Made by a program: the position numbers and the translations under genes. 64,000 bases of DNA from Blepharisma japonicum. Lineage: Eukaryota; Ciliophora; Heterotrichea; Heterotrichida; Blepharismidae. This document shows positions 11,410-21,859 of this stretch, in pieces. Numbering within the stretch: the first letter of the stretch is position 1; the number at the start of each line of letters is the position of its first letter. Where the stretch lies: contig CATKHK010000003.1 of assembly GCA_949751835.1 (NCBI GenBank), positions 744,001 through 808,000 of the forward strand, in the 5' to 3' direction. The notes beneath the pieces were generated by a model, which was not told the DNA's origin, ran no database searches, and worked only from the letters and a program-made list of their open reading frames with translations.

Positions 11410-13827
11410 ATGGGTCTTATGAGATCTGAAAGAATGGGTTACTACACCCTCATAATGCAAGCTGACATGGGATGGAGGATCCTAAATCACCTTGGCAAGC
11501 TTTCAGTGCTCCAATTTGTTGATCTAAATGCTAATCAAGTTATTTTCAATCGTCGCTATGCTTCATATATTCGTAGATGTGAAGAAGCCGAACGAAGAAT
11601 TCGCTTCATAATGACTGATATTGAAAGATTTAACATAAAAATCACGTATCCTGAAAATACACGTGAAGTTTTAGATCAGCTTGATAATGAGTTTGAAGTT
11701 GCCAATACTCCAGCACAAACCATCTTCGAAAATTTAGAATCAGAACTTGAGACAATTGAAAAAAATCTCAATAATCAGATAAGAAATTATGAAGACTTTC
11801 AGTCTCATTTCAATGGGCTTGTAGAAAAAAGACTCGTCCTGAAACAAGCAAAATCAGCGTTTGGTGTTGAAGGACAATTTTCAATTTTCAGAAAAATTGG
11901 AGGAATAATTGACAAAGCTGATATAATAAGATTCAAAAAGATGATCTTAAGGACAACTAGAGGAAACACCCTGGATTTATTTTACGATATTGAAGAGCCT
12001 ATAAAAGACCCAAAAACTGATAAAAGTGTTGAAAAATCTGTCTTTTTTATCCTTTATAAAGGAGATGAACAATCAGCGATGAGCCAAAAACTAGCTAAAG
12101 TTTGTGACACAGTAGGCTGCAAAAGGTATGATATCCCTTCAGATCAAGAACAAATAGCAAGCGATTTTATGCACAATGAGAACGAAATCAATACCAACAT
12201 AGAAGTTTCCAAGAGAACTAAAGAAAATATTTTGACAATCCTTGAAAGAATGGCTGCCCCTAGGAATAGTGAAAGTCATTGCTCTTATATTGAGGAACAA
12301 AGGCTTTTTGTGCTAAAGGAAAAAGCAATTTATCACAATTTGAATATGTTTAATTTGAAAAATAATATTTTTTGTGGAAATTGTTGGTGTCCGAAATCAC
12401 AGGAACAACATATTTTAAATATTCTTGATGAAATGGCCAAAATCCCTGGTACTGTGGCAGGACAACTTAGAGAAGCAGAAAATCCTCCTGAAAATGATAC
12501 CCCACCGACATATTTTAAACTTAATGATTTTACAGCTCCTTTTCAAGAAATTGTGGATTTATATGGAGTTCCCTGCTATCAAGAAGCAAATCCTGCATTT
12601 TTCACATGTGTGACCTTTCCTTTCTTATTTGGGATTATGTTTGGAGACATAGGCCATGGGCTGCTATGGGTTCTTTTTGCATGCTATTTAATTTTCTGAA
12701 GAAAAAGCATTGAAAAATCTGACAGTATTTTTAAGCCTGCTATTCCAGCAAGATATTTATTCTTATTGATGGGATTATTTGCAACTTATTGTGGATTTAT
12801 TTACAACGATTTTCTTGGAGTCCCACTTAATTTATTTGGATCTCGATGGTCAGAAAATTATAAATACAAACAATATACTCAAGACTCTATTTATCCAATA
12901 GGTTTAGATCCTAGCTGGTATGGCGCTGATAATGAACTTGCTTTTTTTAATAGCTTTAAAATGAAAATTTCTGTAATTTTTGGAGTTATCCAAATGATTG
13001 CTGGAAATATGTTTAGAGGCGCAAATGCAATTTATTTCAAAAATAAAACAAATTTCTATTTTGAATTCATCCCTCAGCTAGTATTTATGGTATGCATTTT
13101 TGGGTATATGATATTGATGATATTCATCAAATGGTTAACTGATTGGCGTTATAACTGGGATAATACAGCACCTAATATCATTACTATTCTTATGAACATG
13201 TTTTTAAAATTCGGGTCATTATCAGAGTCTCAACCTCTATGGGGAGATAAGGAAGGCCAAGAGAATCTCCAGTTTTACCTATTATCAATTGCTCTTATAT
13301 GCGTTCCACTCATGCTAATTCCAAAACCATTTATTTTAAAGCACCTTCATGATGAAGAAAAAGAAAATACTAAAAAAACAGCTCATAGTGCTGGATATGT
13401 AGAAATAGGAGAAGACGACAGACCAATAGTGAAAAAAGAGATTGAGCACAAAAAGTTTGACCTCAGTGAAGAATTAATTAATCAAATGATAGAAACTATT
13501 GAATACGTCTTAGGAGCTATCAGCAACACTGCTTCCTATTTAAGGCTGTGGGCTTTGTCACTTGCCCATGGGCAGCTTGCAAAAGTTTTCTTTAAGATGT
13601 GCATAATAGGATCAATTGAATCTGGTCTTGTCCCAATAATATTTATAGGATTTTTAGTTTTTGCAAATGTTACTGTAGGAGTTTTGATGATGATGGATGC
13701 TATGGAATGTTCTCTGCATACATTGAGGCTTCATTGGGTGGAGTTTCAGAATAAATTCTATAAGGGAGAGGGTATTAAATTTGATCCCTTCTCATTTCAA
13801 GCTATAATAGCGAAATCTAAGAGATAA
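11410..13827 (+). CDS. V-type proton ATPase subunit a
   Basis: About 805 residues with one TGA-Trp near 12697. Subunit a is the stator of the V0 sector and provides the proton half-channels for acidifying vacuoles, phagosomes or the contractile vacuole system. The start MGLMRSERMGYY is the family's conserved N-terminal beta strand. Residues 1-400 form the cytosolic arm with a coiled-coil (ESELETIEKNLNNQ). From about 395 come the membrane helices, starting FPFLFGIMFGDIGHG. The motif YLRLWALSLAHGQL near residue 708 carries the Arg essential for proton transfer (Arg735 in yeast Vph1p). Length and ending are typical. It converges with the NT-C2 gene (66 bp gap). Ciliates often have many isoforms, so the exact compartment cannot be told. 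Confidence 0.97.
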
Positions 13828-13893
13828 TTAATCTTCTTAATTTAGGATTTTGGTATAAACTTAATAAAATATGATTTAAAATTTATAAACCAT

Positions 13894-15091
13894 TTAATCT
13901 AAATCCCTGCGAGGCTTTTCTGTCACTGTATATCTTGTGGTAATGTTCCTTAAATTTTTCATGTTATCGAAAAGCATTTCTTCGATTTCATCTCTTTCTT
14001 CTACTTTCTGGGCAGGTTCTCTGCATTAATATTACAGCTTTACTTTGAGTCTTTCTATTTCGCTTTCAAGGAATTCACTGCATTAAAATTTACTTTTTCT
14101 TGTTAAGTAATTGAATATTTTTATTTAATTCATTTTCATCTCTTTTTTGATTTGACTCTTCCTCTTCTATCCTTTCCTTCATATCTTTAAGCTCATCAAT
14201 TTTATCTTTTAAATGATCCCTGCATATGTTTTACTCTTTTTTATCTAATTCCTTCATTGCTAGCTCCTTTATTATGCCTTCTTTCTCATACTTTAGCCTT
14301 GCCAAAACTTCATTGAGCTCTTCCACATTATTTTCTATTTTTTCAATATCTTGCTTTTTTGATTTATTTTTTGCTTTAGCCTTTTTTATTTTTTCATTTA
14401 ATTTATTTTCGTTCTCTTCAGAGTAATTCGCATCATGATCTTTTTTAGAGTTTTTTGCTTTGAGCTCATGATTCTCATATGAGAGGTCTTCAAGTGTTTT
14501 TTCTGATTTTTCACACTGAGTTTTAAGCTCGGTGAGGACGTGTTGGGTTTCATCAGATAATAAAATCTCTTGTTGTGGCTCTTCAACTTGCTGTTGGTCT
14601 TCAACTGTTTCATTTCCTATGGTTGATCCCATCATAGTTGATGATAATGTGGCTGCTCCTAGACTTTCAGCCTTTACAGAAATACAGATTTTTGCGTTTT
14701 TGTCTTTGCATTTTTCAATTTTGTGGACCTGTTCGATGACTGGAGCGTCTAAATATTCAATGAGATTTAAAACAACTTTTCCAATATCTTTGGTTTTCCC
14801 ATTTATCTCGCCAAGGACTTTTAACTCAATTTTTTTATCAGGAATTGAATGTTTTTTAGTATAAATTGTATGAGTGTTTGCTAATGTTTCCTCAATATCC
14901 ACCTTTGTTTTATCACTGTCTACTACTATTTCGCTAGAAGTTTTTATTGATTTTGTGTCTATATAAAACTTACGACTTTTTCATTCTACTTTTATATGTG
15001 TTTCTTGAGGTAATTCAATCTCAATGTAGTGAAATTCAATTTCAAAATTAAATTTCACTCCTTTTGCTCCAAGTCTCTCGAAAATATCCAT
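13894..15091 (-). CDS. NT-C2 domain plus coiled-coil protein (EEIG1/EHBP1-like N-terminus)
   Basis: Spliced model of 383 residues: ATG at 15091, introns at 14220-14234 (15 nt), 14078-14093 (16 nt) and 14021-14035 (15 nt), TAA at 13894-13896. Removing all three, and only then, gives one open frame to RRDLDstop. Residues 1-130 look like an N-terminal-type C2 domain: beta strands VKFNFEIEFHYIEIELP, then IKVEWKSRKFYID (its Trp is TGA), and a later IGKVVLNLIEYL. Residues 165-383 are highly charged and form a long coiled coil. Proteins with this pairing usually act at membranes or link cargo to the cytoskeleton; that role is inferred. No membrane segment. The exons after the first intron are short and easily missed. 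Confidence 0.82.
14021..14035 (-). other. 15-nt intron (NT-C2 gene, intron 3)
   Basis: On the minus strand GTAATATTAATGCAG, A at position 10, in phase 2. Without it the frame hits TAA at once; with it the frame runs on to LEPAQKVEERDE. Confidence 0.85.
14078..14093 (-). other. 16-nt intron (NT-C2 gene, intron 2)
   Basis: On the minus strand GTAAATTTTAATGCAG, 16 nt. The length is forced: 15 nt would break the frame, 16 nt restores NKKN-EFLESEIERL coiled coil and leads into intron 3. Confidence 0.8.
14220..14234 (-). other. 15-nt intron (NT-C2 gene, intron 1)
   Basis: On the minus strand GTAAAACATATGCAG, A at position 10, phase 2. It removes an early TAA and joins ...KELDKKE to DHLKDKIDELK, continuing the coiled coil. 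Confidence 0.88.
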
Positions 15092-15482
15092 TATTTATTT
15101 GCAAGTCATATAAATAGGATATACAAAGTTCGTTCATTTTAGCACTCTAAAAATTATCATCTATGCAATTTAGAAGATTCTTATTATATTCTAATATTCA
15201 ATTCTTGCTCTAGGTTTTGGCATATTTTTTAAAGGAAATTGCCATAAGATCTTAACTCTTCTTCCTGATTTAAAAAACAAAAGCAGAAATTAAATCATTT
15301 AAATGATATGATGCAAGCTCCTTTATTGGTAATAATAAGGGCGCAGACAGACTGAAATTAAATTATCTGCCTTATGTGCTGAAATTACAAAAATATTACT
15401 TGGAGGCTTTTGATTATTTAATAATGTCCAATCAAATAAAAACCATCAAAAATATTTATAATTATAATTAATTAAAACAAAG
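15092..15482. other. Intergenic, divergent promoter region
   Basis: AT-rich spacer between the divergent NT-C2 gene and the gene at 15483. No gene or motif seen. Confidence 0.5.
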
Positions 15483-16400
15483 ATGTCAACTCTCAGCGTA
15501 TTCTCATCTATTATGAGCAAGTTCATGAACTCACAAATTCTAGAAGAAGGCAGTTACCCTAATCTGGATAACAATAAGCATGCCTGATATAGATCAAGAG
15601 AATTCACAAATGAAGAAGAATCTGAACCTGTAAAATACCAAAAGCTTACTGATGAAAACGAATCACTAAGAAAGATTATGACTCAAAAAGATTCCGAGCT
15701 TGAAGAATGCCATAAAAGAATAGATAGCTTAGAAAAGTGAATGCAAAATGAAATATTAGAATTAAATAAAAAAATAAAAGATCTTAGCAGCAACGAAGTG
15801 GAGGAACTAGCTCCACTTTTAGAGCAATTTAAAGTAGGATTAATTGAAAGGGATGAAGATATCCAAGAAAGGCTTTTTCTTCTTGAAGAAGAAGTTTTTT
15901 CATCAAAAAACTTAAATCCCAACGACAAAGAAAACAAAAAACCAATAGCTAAGAGTGCAGACTCCGAGGAATGCAAAAAAACAATTTTAAATCCAACTGA
16001 AGAAGAACCATCATCAAGCAAAAGAAAAAGACCAGCTCCTGGCGGAAGATCTAAAAGAGCAAAAGCTAAGCCAAGAAGACCTGCAAGGTCTAGGAGGCAA
16101 AAGCCTATTATTTCTGACGATGATTTATCTGATGTATCAAGTGACGATGAAAGCGAAGATAATTTTCCAGCTCCAAAGAAAACAAAGAAAAAAATGCCAG
16201 CTAATGGCGAAAAAAATACAAAAGCTAAAGAGAAACCAATTGAAGAAGAAAAGACTGATATTTCTAAAGGAAAAATATCTGATGAGGAAGCTCCTAAGAA
16301 AAAGCCAATAAAAAGACCTAATGAGCCTGTTGAAATAATAGAAGAATGCACTGAGGAAGATTGGAATAAAGCAGCATGGAGTAGAATTCTTAAGAAATAA
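15483..16400 (+). CDS. Charged coiled-coil, probably nuclear protein with basic patch
   Basis: A 305-residue frame from ATG at 15483 with two TGA-Trp codons (near 15586 and 15738). Residues 50-145 are a coiled coil (repeated Glu/Lys/Leu heptads); then comes a basic block near residues 179-205 (SKRKRPAPGGRSKRAKAKPR) that looks like a nuclear-localisation or nucleic-acid-binding segment. Acidic serine runs follow (SDDDLSDVSSDDESEDN) which resemble casein kinase 2 sites, then more Lys-rich stretches. It ends EEDWNKAAWSRILKK. No enzymatic domain. A chromatin or nucleolar role is only an inference from composition. It converges with the MORN gene (61 bp gap). Confidence 0.8.
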
Positions 16401-16461
16401 AGATAATTTAATACGAAAATATATATAAAGAGATCATATTTCTAAAAAATACAATTTATTA

Positions 16462-18471
16462 TTAAGTTTTAATTACTTCAATTTTCGCAATATTTTCGGT
16501 TTGTTTTTTAAAAATTGCTAATTCCTCAAAAATTTCGTCATTCAATGGATTTTTTAGTAACGGCTTAGAATTAATAAAAAGCCCTGAAAATCAGTTATTA
16601 TCTGAATCCAATGCTTCTCCTCGGCCATGAGGAATTCCTTCTATTCATTCTCCTGTATAATAGCTTCCATCATAAAAATAAATCGACCCATTCCCATGGA
16701 CAATATCATTAATAAATTTGCCTTTATAAGTCATTTTATGAAGGGTTAAAGTTCCAGCTCCATCTTTGACTCCAGCAACCCAATCTCCGAAATAATCTCC
16801 TATGTTTTCAATCTTAAGCTGGCCTTTACCATGAAATTTTCCTTCTCTAAATTCTCCTTTATAAATACATTTATTTGCTTTAAAAATAAATTTCAGCATT
16901 CCTCTTCCATGAAATAAATGATCGACGAACTCTCCTTCATATTTAACTCCATCATTATTGGTGAACTCTCCTTTTCCATTTAATTTTCCTTTCATGTAAT
17001 CTCCTTTGTATATATCTCCGTTGTCAATTTTTAAACAGCCTTTTCCATTTGGCTTTCCTTTCAAAAAAAATCCTTCATAAATGTCTCCATTGTATCATTT
17101 TTTAGTTGCAAATCCATGTGGCTTTGACTTTTTAAACCACCCTTCAACAAAAAATTCTTCTGTCTCTAATGCTCCTTTTCCGTCAAGATAATCATCCACA
17201 AAATTCCCTGTGTATCTATGCCCATTTTTTAGCTTAATTTCTCCATTTCCATTAAGTTTGCCTTTGACTCATGTTCCTTTCTTTATGTCTCCATCTATTG
17301 TGATTAATTTTCCTTGTCCTTGTAAGTAATAAGTATTCAGCTCTCCTGTATAAATCCCATCAGCCCATTTTAGAGTCCCATTTCTGGGGTTTTCATGCTC
17401 TCATTCTCCAGTAAATGTAGATCCATTTGGATAATTCATTGTCCCAAAGCCATGAATTTGGTCGTTGTCTCAATCTCCTTTATAATAATACCCATTTCCT
17501 TCAAAAATTCCAAAACCATGTCTTAGCCCATTAAAAAAAATCCCTTGAAAAATTTCGCCGCTGGGGAATGTCAGAGTTCCTTGGCCTTCTCTTAAATAGC
17601 TATTTCATTGGCCTTTATATTGTGTTCCACAAGCATATGTGAAATTATTTCCTTGTCATAAATCTTTTATAAAATGACAGTCATGAGAAATGCATGATAA
17701 TAAAGTAGATTTAAACGCGCCTGTTTCGACAAATATTTTTCAATCATCGCATCTCACTAATCGTGCTCTACAAATAAAAGTATCTGGGTAACTAATAATT
17801 CTTGGCCACAGTGAAAAATTTTCATCTGAAATAGAAATTGACTCATAAAGTTTACTAAAAAATGCCTCCCAGTCAAGTTTTCTAATATAACCTTGTGAGG
17901 TATTTATCGATAAAATTAAAAATCTTATAAAAGATTCTTGGAAAACGTCCCATCTTACAGCCGCTTTTCCACTGATATGGTTATTCCAAAACTCTTCAGC
18001 TTCTGAAGCTTTAGCATGATTATTAAGCAAATCCAAGGTGATTTTTTTCTTAATCCCATGCTTAGCTATATGCACCATTTCTTTAAGAAAACTGTTTGTC
18101 AATTTAGGGTCTAATGACTTTGCGCATACGTTGGTATCTTTTCTAAGAGGACTTTGTCTGTTAGATAGCATAGAATCAATAAGTTCTTCAATACAAGGCT
18201 CTCTAGGGTCTATATAAAATATCTTGTTTTTTCTAGGGGAAGGGGAATATATTTCGTCTTCTTTAATAGCAAATGGATTTTTGCATCGAATAGGAGAAGG
18301 CGAAATATCAAGTTTTTTCATGTATTCTTGCAGCTTAAGTTTTTGAAATAAATTAACTTTAATAAGAGATCTCGGGCGCTTTAAGTCTTCGAAGCTTTTT
18401 TGAGGCGTCTGGGAAAATATTCGTCGTGGTGTAAATGTTTTATCAAATTTCTCTTTTAAAGGAGATTCCAT
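16462..18471 (-). CDS. MORN-repeat protein
   Basis: A 669-residue frame from ATG at 18471 to TAA at 16462; several TGA-Trp codons (for example near 17742 and 16645). Residues 1-245 are a unique region with Ser-Pro sites (SPSPIR, YSPSPRK) and a helical part, LTNSFLKEMVHIAKHG onward. From about residue 275 to 640 there are about 15 MORN repeats of about 23 residues (pattern Y-x-G-x-W/F...G-x-G-x-L/M...NG), for example IYKGDYMKGKLNGKGEF. MORN arrays bind lipids or act as rigid rods at membranes, cortex and ciliary structures; in a ciliate the cortex or axoneme is plausible. No kinase or other enzyme domain is attached. Confidence 0.9.
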
Positions 18472-19133
18472 ATTATGCTTTTGTTTTACTTAGAAATACT
18501 GAGCTATAGGAGTACGTTTTATTTGTGAATTTATTTATTTTTTGACATAAGCTAAATGCATATATTTTATTTTCGTTGAAAAATTATATTCCAAAGAACT
18601 TAAATATAAACTATAAAAGATATTGTGAGGCTTTAGCTTTCTAATATTTGTAGCAGTGCTTTTCGTTTGTTGTTTTAAATTGTTCCTTGAATTATCAAAA
18701 ACAAAAATTTTTCAGTTTTTATCATCAATAAATTTTAATACTGCTTGAATTTTTAAATCTTTTCTAACAAGATTAAATTTAATTTCTGCCATAAATGGAA
18801 AATTATAAACTCATGGACTGATTTTCCTATTTTTCTTCTTTATGCAGCTTATCGTAGCTAAAAAAATATATATTTCTTAAAATTTTATGCTTCCCTTTAA
18901 CTTCATTGAATAAAATGTTCTTATTTCTGAATAAATATATATATAAGAATAATCTGTAACCGCAAGCTTTATTCAAACCACAGTTATTGAGTATCGACAA
19001 AAACTTATTTTTAATAAATGCATGCTTTTATATCAAGCAACACAAAAAATAATAAAATCTTAAAATTAATGTATAGTTGTCTTTTCTTAGACCATATAAT
19101 GAGTTTCCTATTGAAAATGCAAAAATAAAGGAT
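18472..19133. other. Intergenic, divergent promoter region
   Basis: AT-rich spacer between the MORN gene and the plus-strand gene at 19134. The frame of the latter stays open upstream to about 19077, but without an ATG. Nothing else seen. Confidence 0.5.
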
Positions 19134-19697
19134 ATGGGTATTTGTATGAGTAAACGTTCCCATCGAAAGGTGTCAGTTAAAGTGAGAAACAATGAGCAAG
19201 GCCCAGATTTAGCTAAAATACGAGCAGAATTGATTTCAAGAATTCACAGTTTGCATTCTGTGAAATCGGAATGCAAACAAGGAATCGAAATCTGTGCGAT
19301 CCAGAAAGAAAAAAGCAAAGCAATAATACTGAAAGCTAAGCAAGAATATATAAACGGAAAGCTAAAAGAAATCCAAGAAGTGATTAAACTAATAGATGAT
19401 TCGCAAGATAAGCCTATAAAAGATAAAAATATGATAGCAAGCCATGCTTTAAAGCTAAATGAAACCCTTGACCCTATTTTGATTGAAAACAATATTGATG
19501 AAATTATTTCTGGAAGAGAAAGTAAACAATATGACGAAATTCTCCAGAGAAGCCAAATCTTTAACAAGGACAGCTTGGACATTCCTAGTCAAGTTGAACA
19601 ACTTTTTGAGTCCTCAGCATCTTTAAATGAGCCAAACTCAGGTGGAGTAAGGAGGAAATATAATAGAAGAACTAAAAGCTCTGGCAAAATTCTTTAA
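19134..19697 (+). CDS. Small coiled-coil protein with MGICMSK acylation-type N-terminus
   Basis: A 187-residue frame from ATG at 19134 to TAA at 19695-19697. The start was chosen because it gives MGICMSKRSHRK: Gly2, Cys4 and nearby basic residues match an N-myristoylation plus palmitoylation signal. Residues 25-100 are helical and charged (IRAELISRIHSLHSVKSE...KAKQEYINGKLKEIQEV), followed by an acidic stretch and a basic tail VRRKYNRRTKSSGKIL. An N-myristoylated helical protein with acidic second half recalls ESCRT-III Vps20/CHMP6, but the alignment by eye is weak and part of the Snf7 core would be missing, so I do not assign it. Confidence 0.7.
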   Translation: MGICMSKRSHRKVSVKVRNNEQGPDLAKIRAELISRIHSLHSVKSECKQGIEICAIQKEKSKAIILKAKQEYINGKLKEIQEVIKLIDDSQDKPIKDKNMIASHALKLNETLDPILIENNIDEIISGRESKQYDEILQRSQIFNKDSLDIPSQVEQLFESSASLNEPNSGGVRRKYNRRTKSSGKIL

Positions 19698-20552
19698 ATA
19701 GTATTGAAAACTTATAAAGCTTAGAAAATGAGTGAAATGAAGAGATTGATTAATATAATATGAATTAATTGGTAAAAGCGTAAGGAAAACTGAATTATAT
19801 TTAATGAATGTTTATAGCAGGAGATATATATTACGGGTAAAATAATTTAAAATAGGGATGAAGTTTGCTTATTATTTGAATAATCTAAACATTAGAATTG
19901 TATTATTTATTATTTATATATATAGATCCAGCATTTGATAACTAGGTATAAAATTTTTACCAATTAACTTTTCTAAAGCACAAATTTATATTATAAGTAA
20001 AGGGTCTGATTCTAGTTGCTATATTCAATATTAAAACACTTAAAATACTAATGTACTCAGAGTAGCAATCTTACTATGTTTGAAAAAGATGTCATACACT
20101 TGAAATAAAGAAGAGAAGTCAAATATTTTTTTAAAAAATGACTTCAAGAATAATTTGCTTTGATATATTAAATTTTTTAGTTTTACCAAAACAAATAATC
20201 ATATATCAACATCATCCTCAATTATTTAAAATTACATATAATTAATATCATAAGAAAATTATTCTCTCAAAATAAAGTACTTCATCTTTAGTTTTACTTT
20301 ATAGATTTTTGCTCTACGGAAGCCTTATGCTCATAGATTGGAAATTCATTATTAATTTAGACTTTTTATAACTCAAATTGAAGCAAACTAATCTCAACAT
20401 AAGCCCTCTTAAGCAACTTAAAAGTTATTGAAGTATCTATACTTAAATTTTGTAGATTATTCTAATAAACTTAATCTTCTAATGTTAAAAGGCTGAAGGC
20501 TTTACGCATCTTCTATCTTTAACCAGAATAATGTTAATAATTAAATAAGTGA
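19698..20552. other. Intergenic, AT-rich
   Basis: No gene seen. Very AT-rich with short homopolymer-like runs; composition becomes less AT-rich near 20,500 where the folded element below begins. Confidence 0.5.
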
Positions 20553-20808
20553 GCATGGGTATACATATTATCCCTTATAAATAAAACCATTAGCAATAGC
20601 AGAAGGTTGTATAAGTGACTCTCTACAAGAACATGGCATGATGAGAAGGGTGATGGATTAGCCTTATAGGGTTGACTTGCTGGCTCAGATTAGTGAGCAA
20701 TCTCTCAAATTGACAAATCTAACTGATACTACAGATTTGTCACTTTGAGGGTTTAAGAGTCAACTTGAGTTAACTATCTAGGTGTCTCCATCAGTCTATA
20801 CCTCATGC
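20553..20808. ncRNA. Candidate structured non-coding RNA, family not identified
   Basis: A GC-elevated island inside AT-rich spacer with nested long-range pairing visible by eye: 20553-20557/20804-20808 (GCATG/CATGC) stacked on 20558-20563/20797-20802 (GGTATA/TATACC); 20651-20657/20787-20793 (TGATGGA/TCCATCA); 20671-20677/20758-20764 (GTTGACT/AGTCAAC). Inside are hairpins 20683-20687/20694-20698 and a 17-bp stem with one mismatch, 20704-20720/20733-20749, capped by a 12-nt loop; a small hairpin lies at 20607-20628. The order and nesting fit one rod-like RNA of about 256 nt. No open frame explains it. I could not match U1, U2, U4-U6, U3, SRP, RNase P or telomerase signatures. Strand cannot be decided from pairing alone. 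Confidence 0.55.
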
Positions 20809-20985
20809 AAACTACAGAATGGAGCAAGCTATAGAATAATTAAGCTATGATGCCTACAATTTATATCAAAATCAATTTTGATTTCTAATTTAATATAAAA
20901 TTTCACAAAGCCAATAGTAATAAGATTTCTAATTTATCAATTTATGTTAAATATTTTATCAATCATTTTTAATTCATTAATCTAT

Positions 20986-21384
20986 CTATGAATCTAAATC
21001 TACATCTGGAAATCCTAACTGTATTCCCACATGTTTTTCTTGCTCAAGAACCCTTGAGTCAAGCAATAAAATATCTTGATGGATTTTGACTTTTCCTTGG
21101 TTTAATGCAAAAAGTTGATGCTTGAGCAAAGTAGCATCAGTTCCGATATCATTGAGTTTATTTTTAAGGTTTTTTTCAAGTTTCTCAGTTTCATTTAAGA
21201 CTAAATTTGTAATATCGTTGCAAGATTCATTGGTAGTGTGATTGATATCTCTTACTCCACCCTTTAGATCTTGAAAAAGATTGCGGTTTAAGTTCAGTTC
21301 TTGCTTTAAGTCTTTAAGCCTTTGGTTTAGATGCAAAATGTATTCTTTTATAGTGGGCTCTCGGCTTGGTTCAGAAATCTGCAT
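20986..21384 (-). CDS. Short coiled-coil protein
   Basis: A 132-residue frame from ATG at 21384 to TAG at 20986. Nearly all of residues 12-115 are helical heptads (IKEYILHLNQRLKDLKQELN..., LVLNETEKLEKNLKNKLNDIG), then a short C-terminal GFPDVDLDS. No membrane segment or known domain. Codon use and composition are like neighbouring genes. Such small coiled coils in ciliates often belong to basal bodies or cytoskeleton, but nothing here shows that. Confidence 0.75.
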   Translation of the reverse strand: MQISEPSREPTIKEYILHLNQRLKDLKQELNLNRNLFQDLKGGVRDINHTTNESCNDITNLVLNETEKLEKNLKNKLNDIGTDATLLKHQLFALNQGKVKIHQDILLLDSRVLEQEKHVGIQLGFPDVDLDS

Positions 21385-21859
21385 AGGCAGAGTTAAAAAT
21401 TGTTACATTTATACACAAAAATAGGCTTATTTTAGCAGTTAATTGTGATTAAAGTTAAGATATAATATACAAGGCTTGATTTATTAGGATTTCTAATACT
21501 CTATAAGCTATTTGGATAAAGATAAATAAAAAGAGCTTTATTTATTATTAAATTATCTATTTATGTCTACTTTATCTAGACTTTTAAAATCATAGATACA
21601 GTAACTATTTTCTTATTACGCTAATTATCAATTTGATAAGAAAATAGTCACTATATATTTATAATTTATAATTTTTTAGACTTACTAACAGCGTTTAAAA
21701 TATAAGCAAAATTGCTTTGATTTAGCTTTACTATTCAATTTATTATTGGATTTATTTTTTTGAACGCTAAAGCCATAATACTTTTTGTCTAAAATACAAC
21801 ATTTGAAATTGCTCCATTTATACGTTAAGTCATTTCACTGAAAAATTTATAAAATAATA
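21385..21859. other. Intergenic, divergent promoter region
   Basis: AT-rich. An imperfect inverted repeat stands out: TAACTATTTTCTTAT near 21602 and ATAAGAAAATAGT near 21638, about 13 bp pairing around a 23-nt spacer. It could be a hairpin or chance in AT-rich DNA. Confidence 0.4.

Noticed and set aside
15655-15675. Possible 15-nt intron near 15640 in the basic protein (GTAAAATACCAAAAG)
   Set aside because: Right length and ends, but it lacks A at position 10 and the coiled coil reads well with it kept.
20720-20745. U2-like GUAGUAUC on the minus strand of the folded island
   Set aside because: It is the loop of the inner hairpin; the U2 5' end and following helices are absent.
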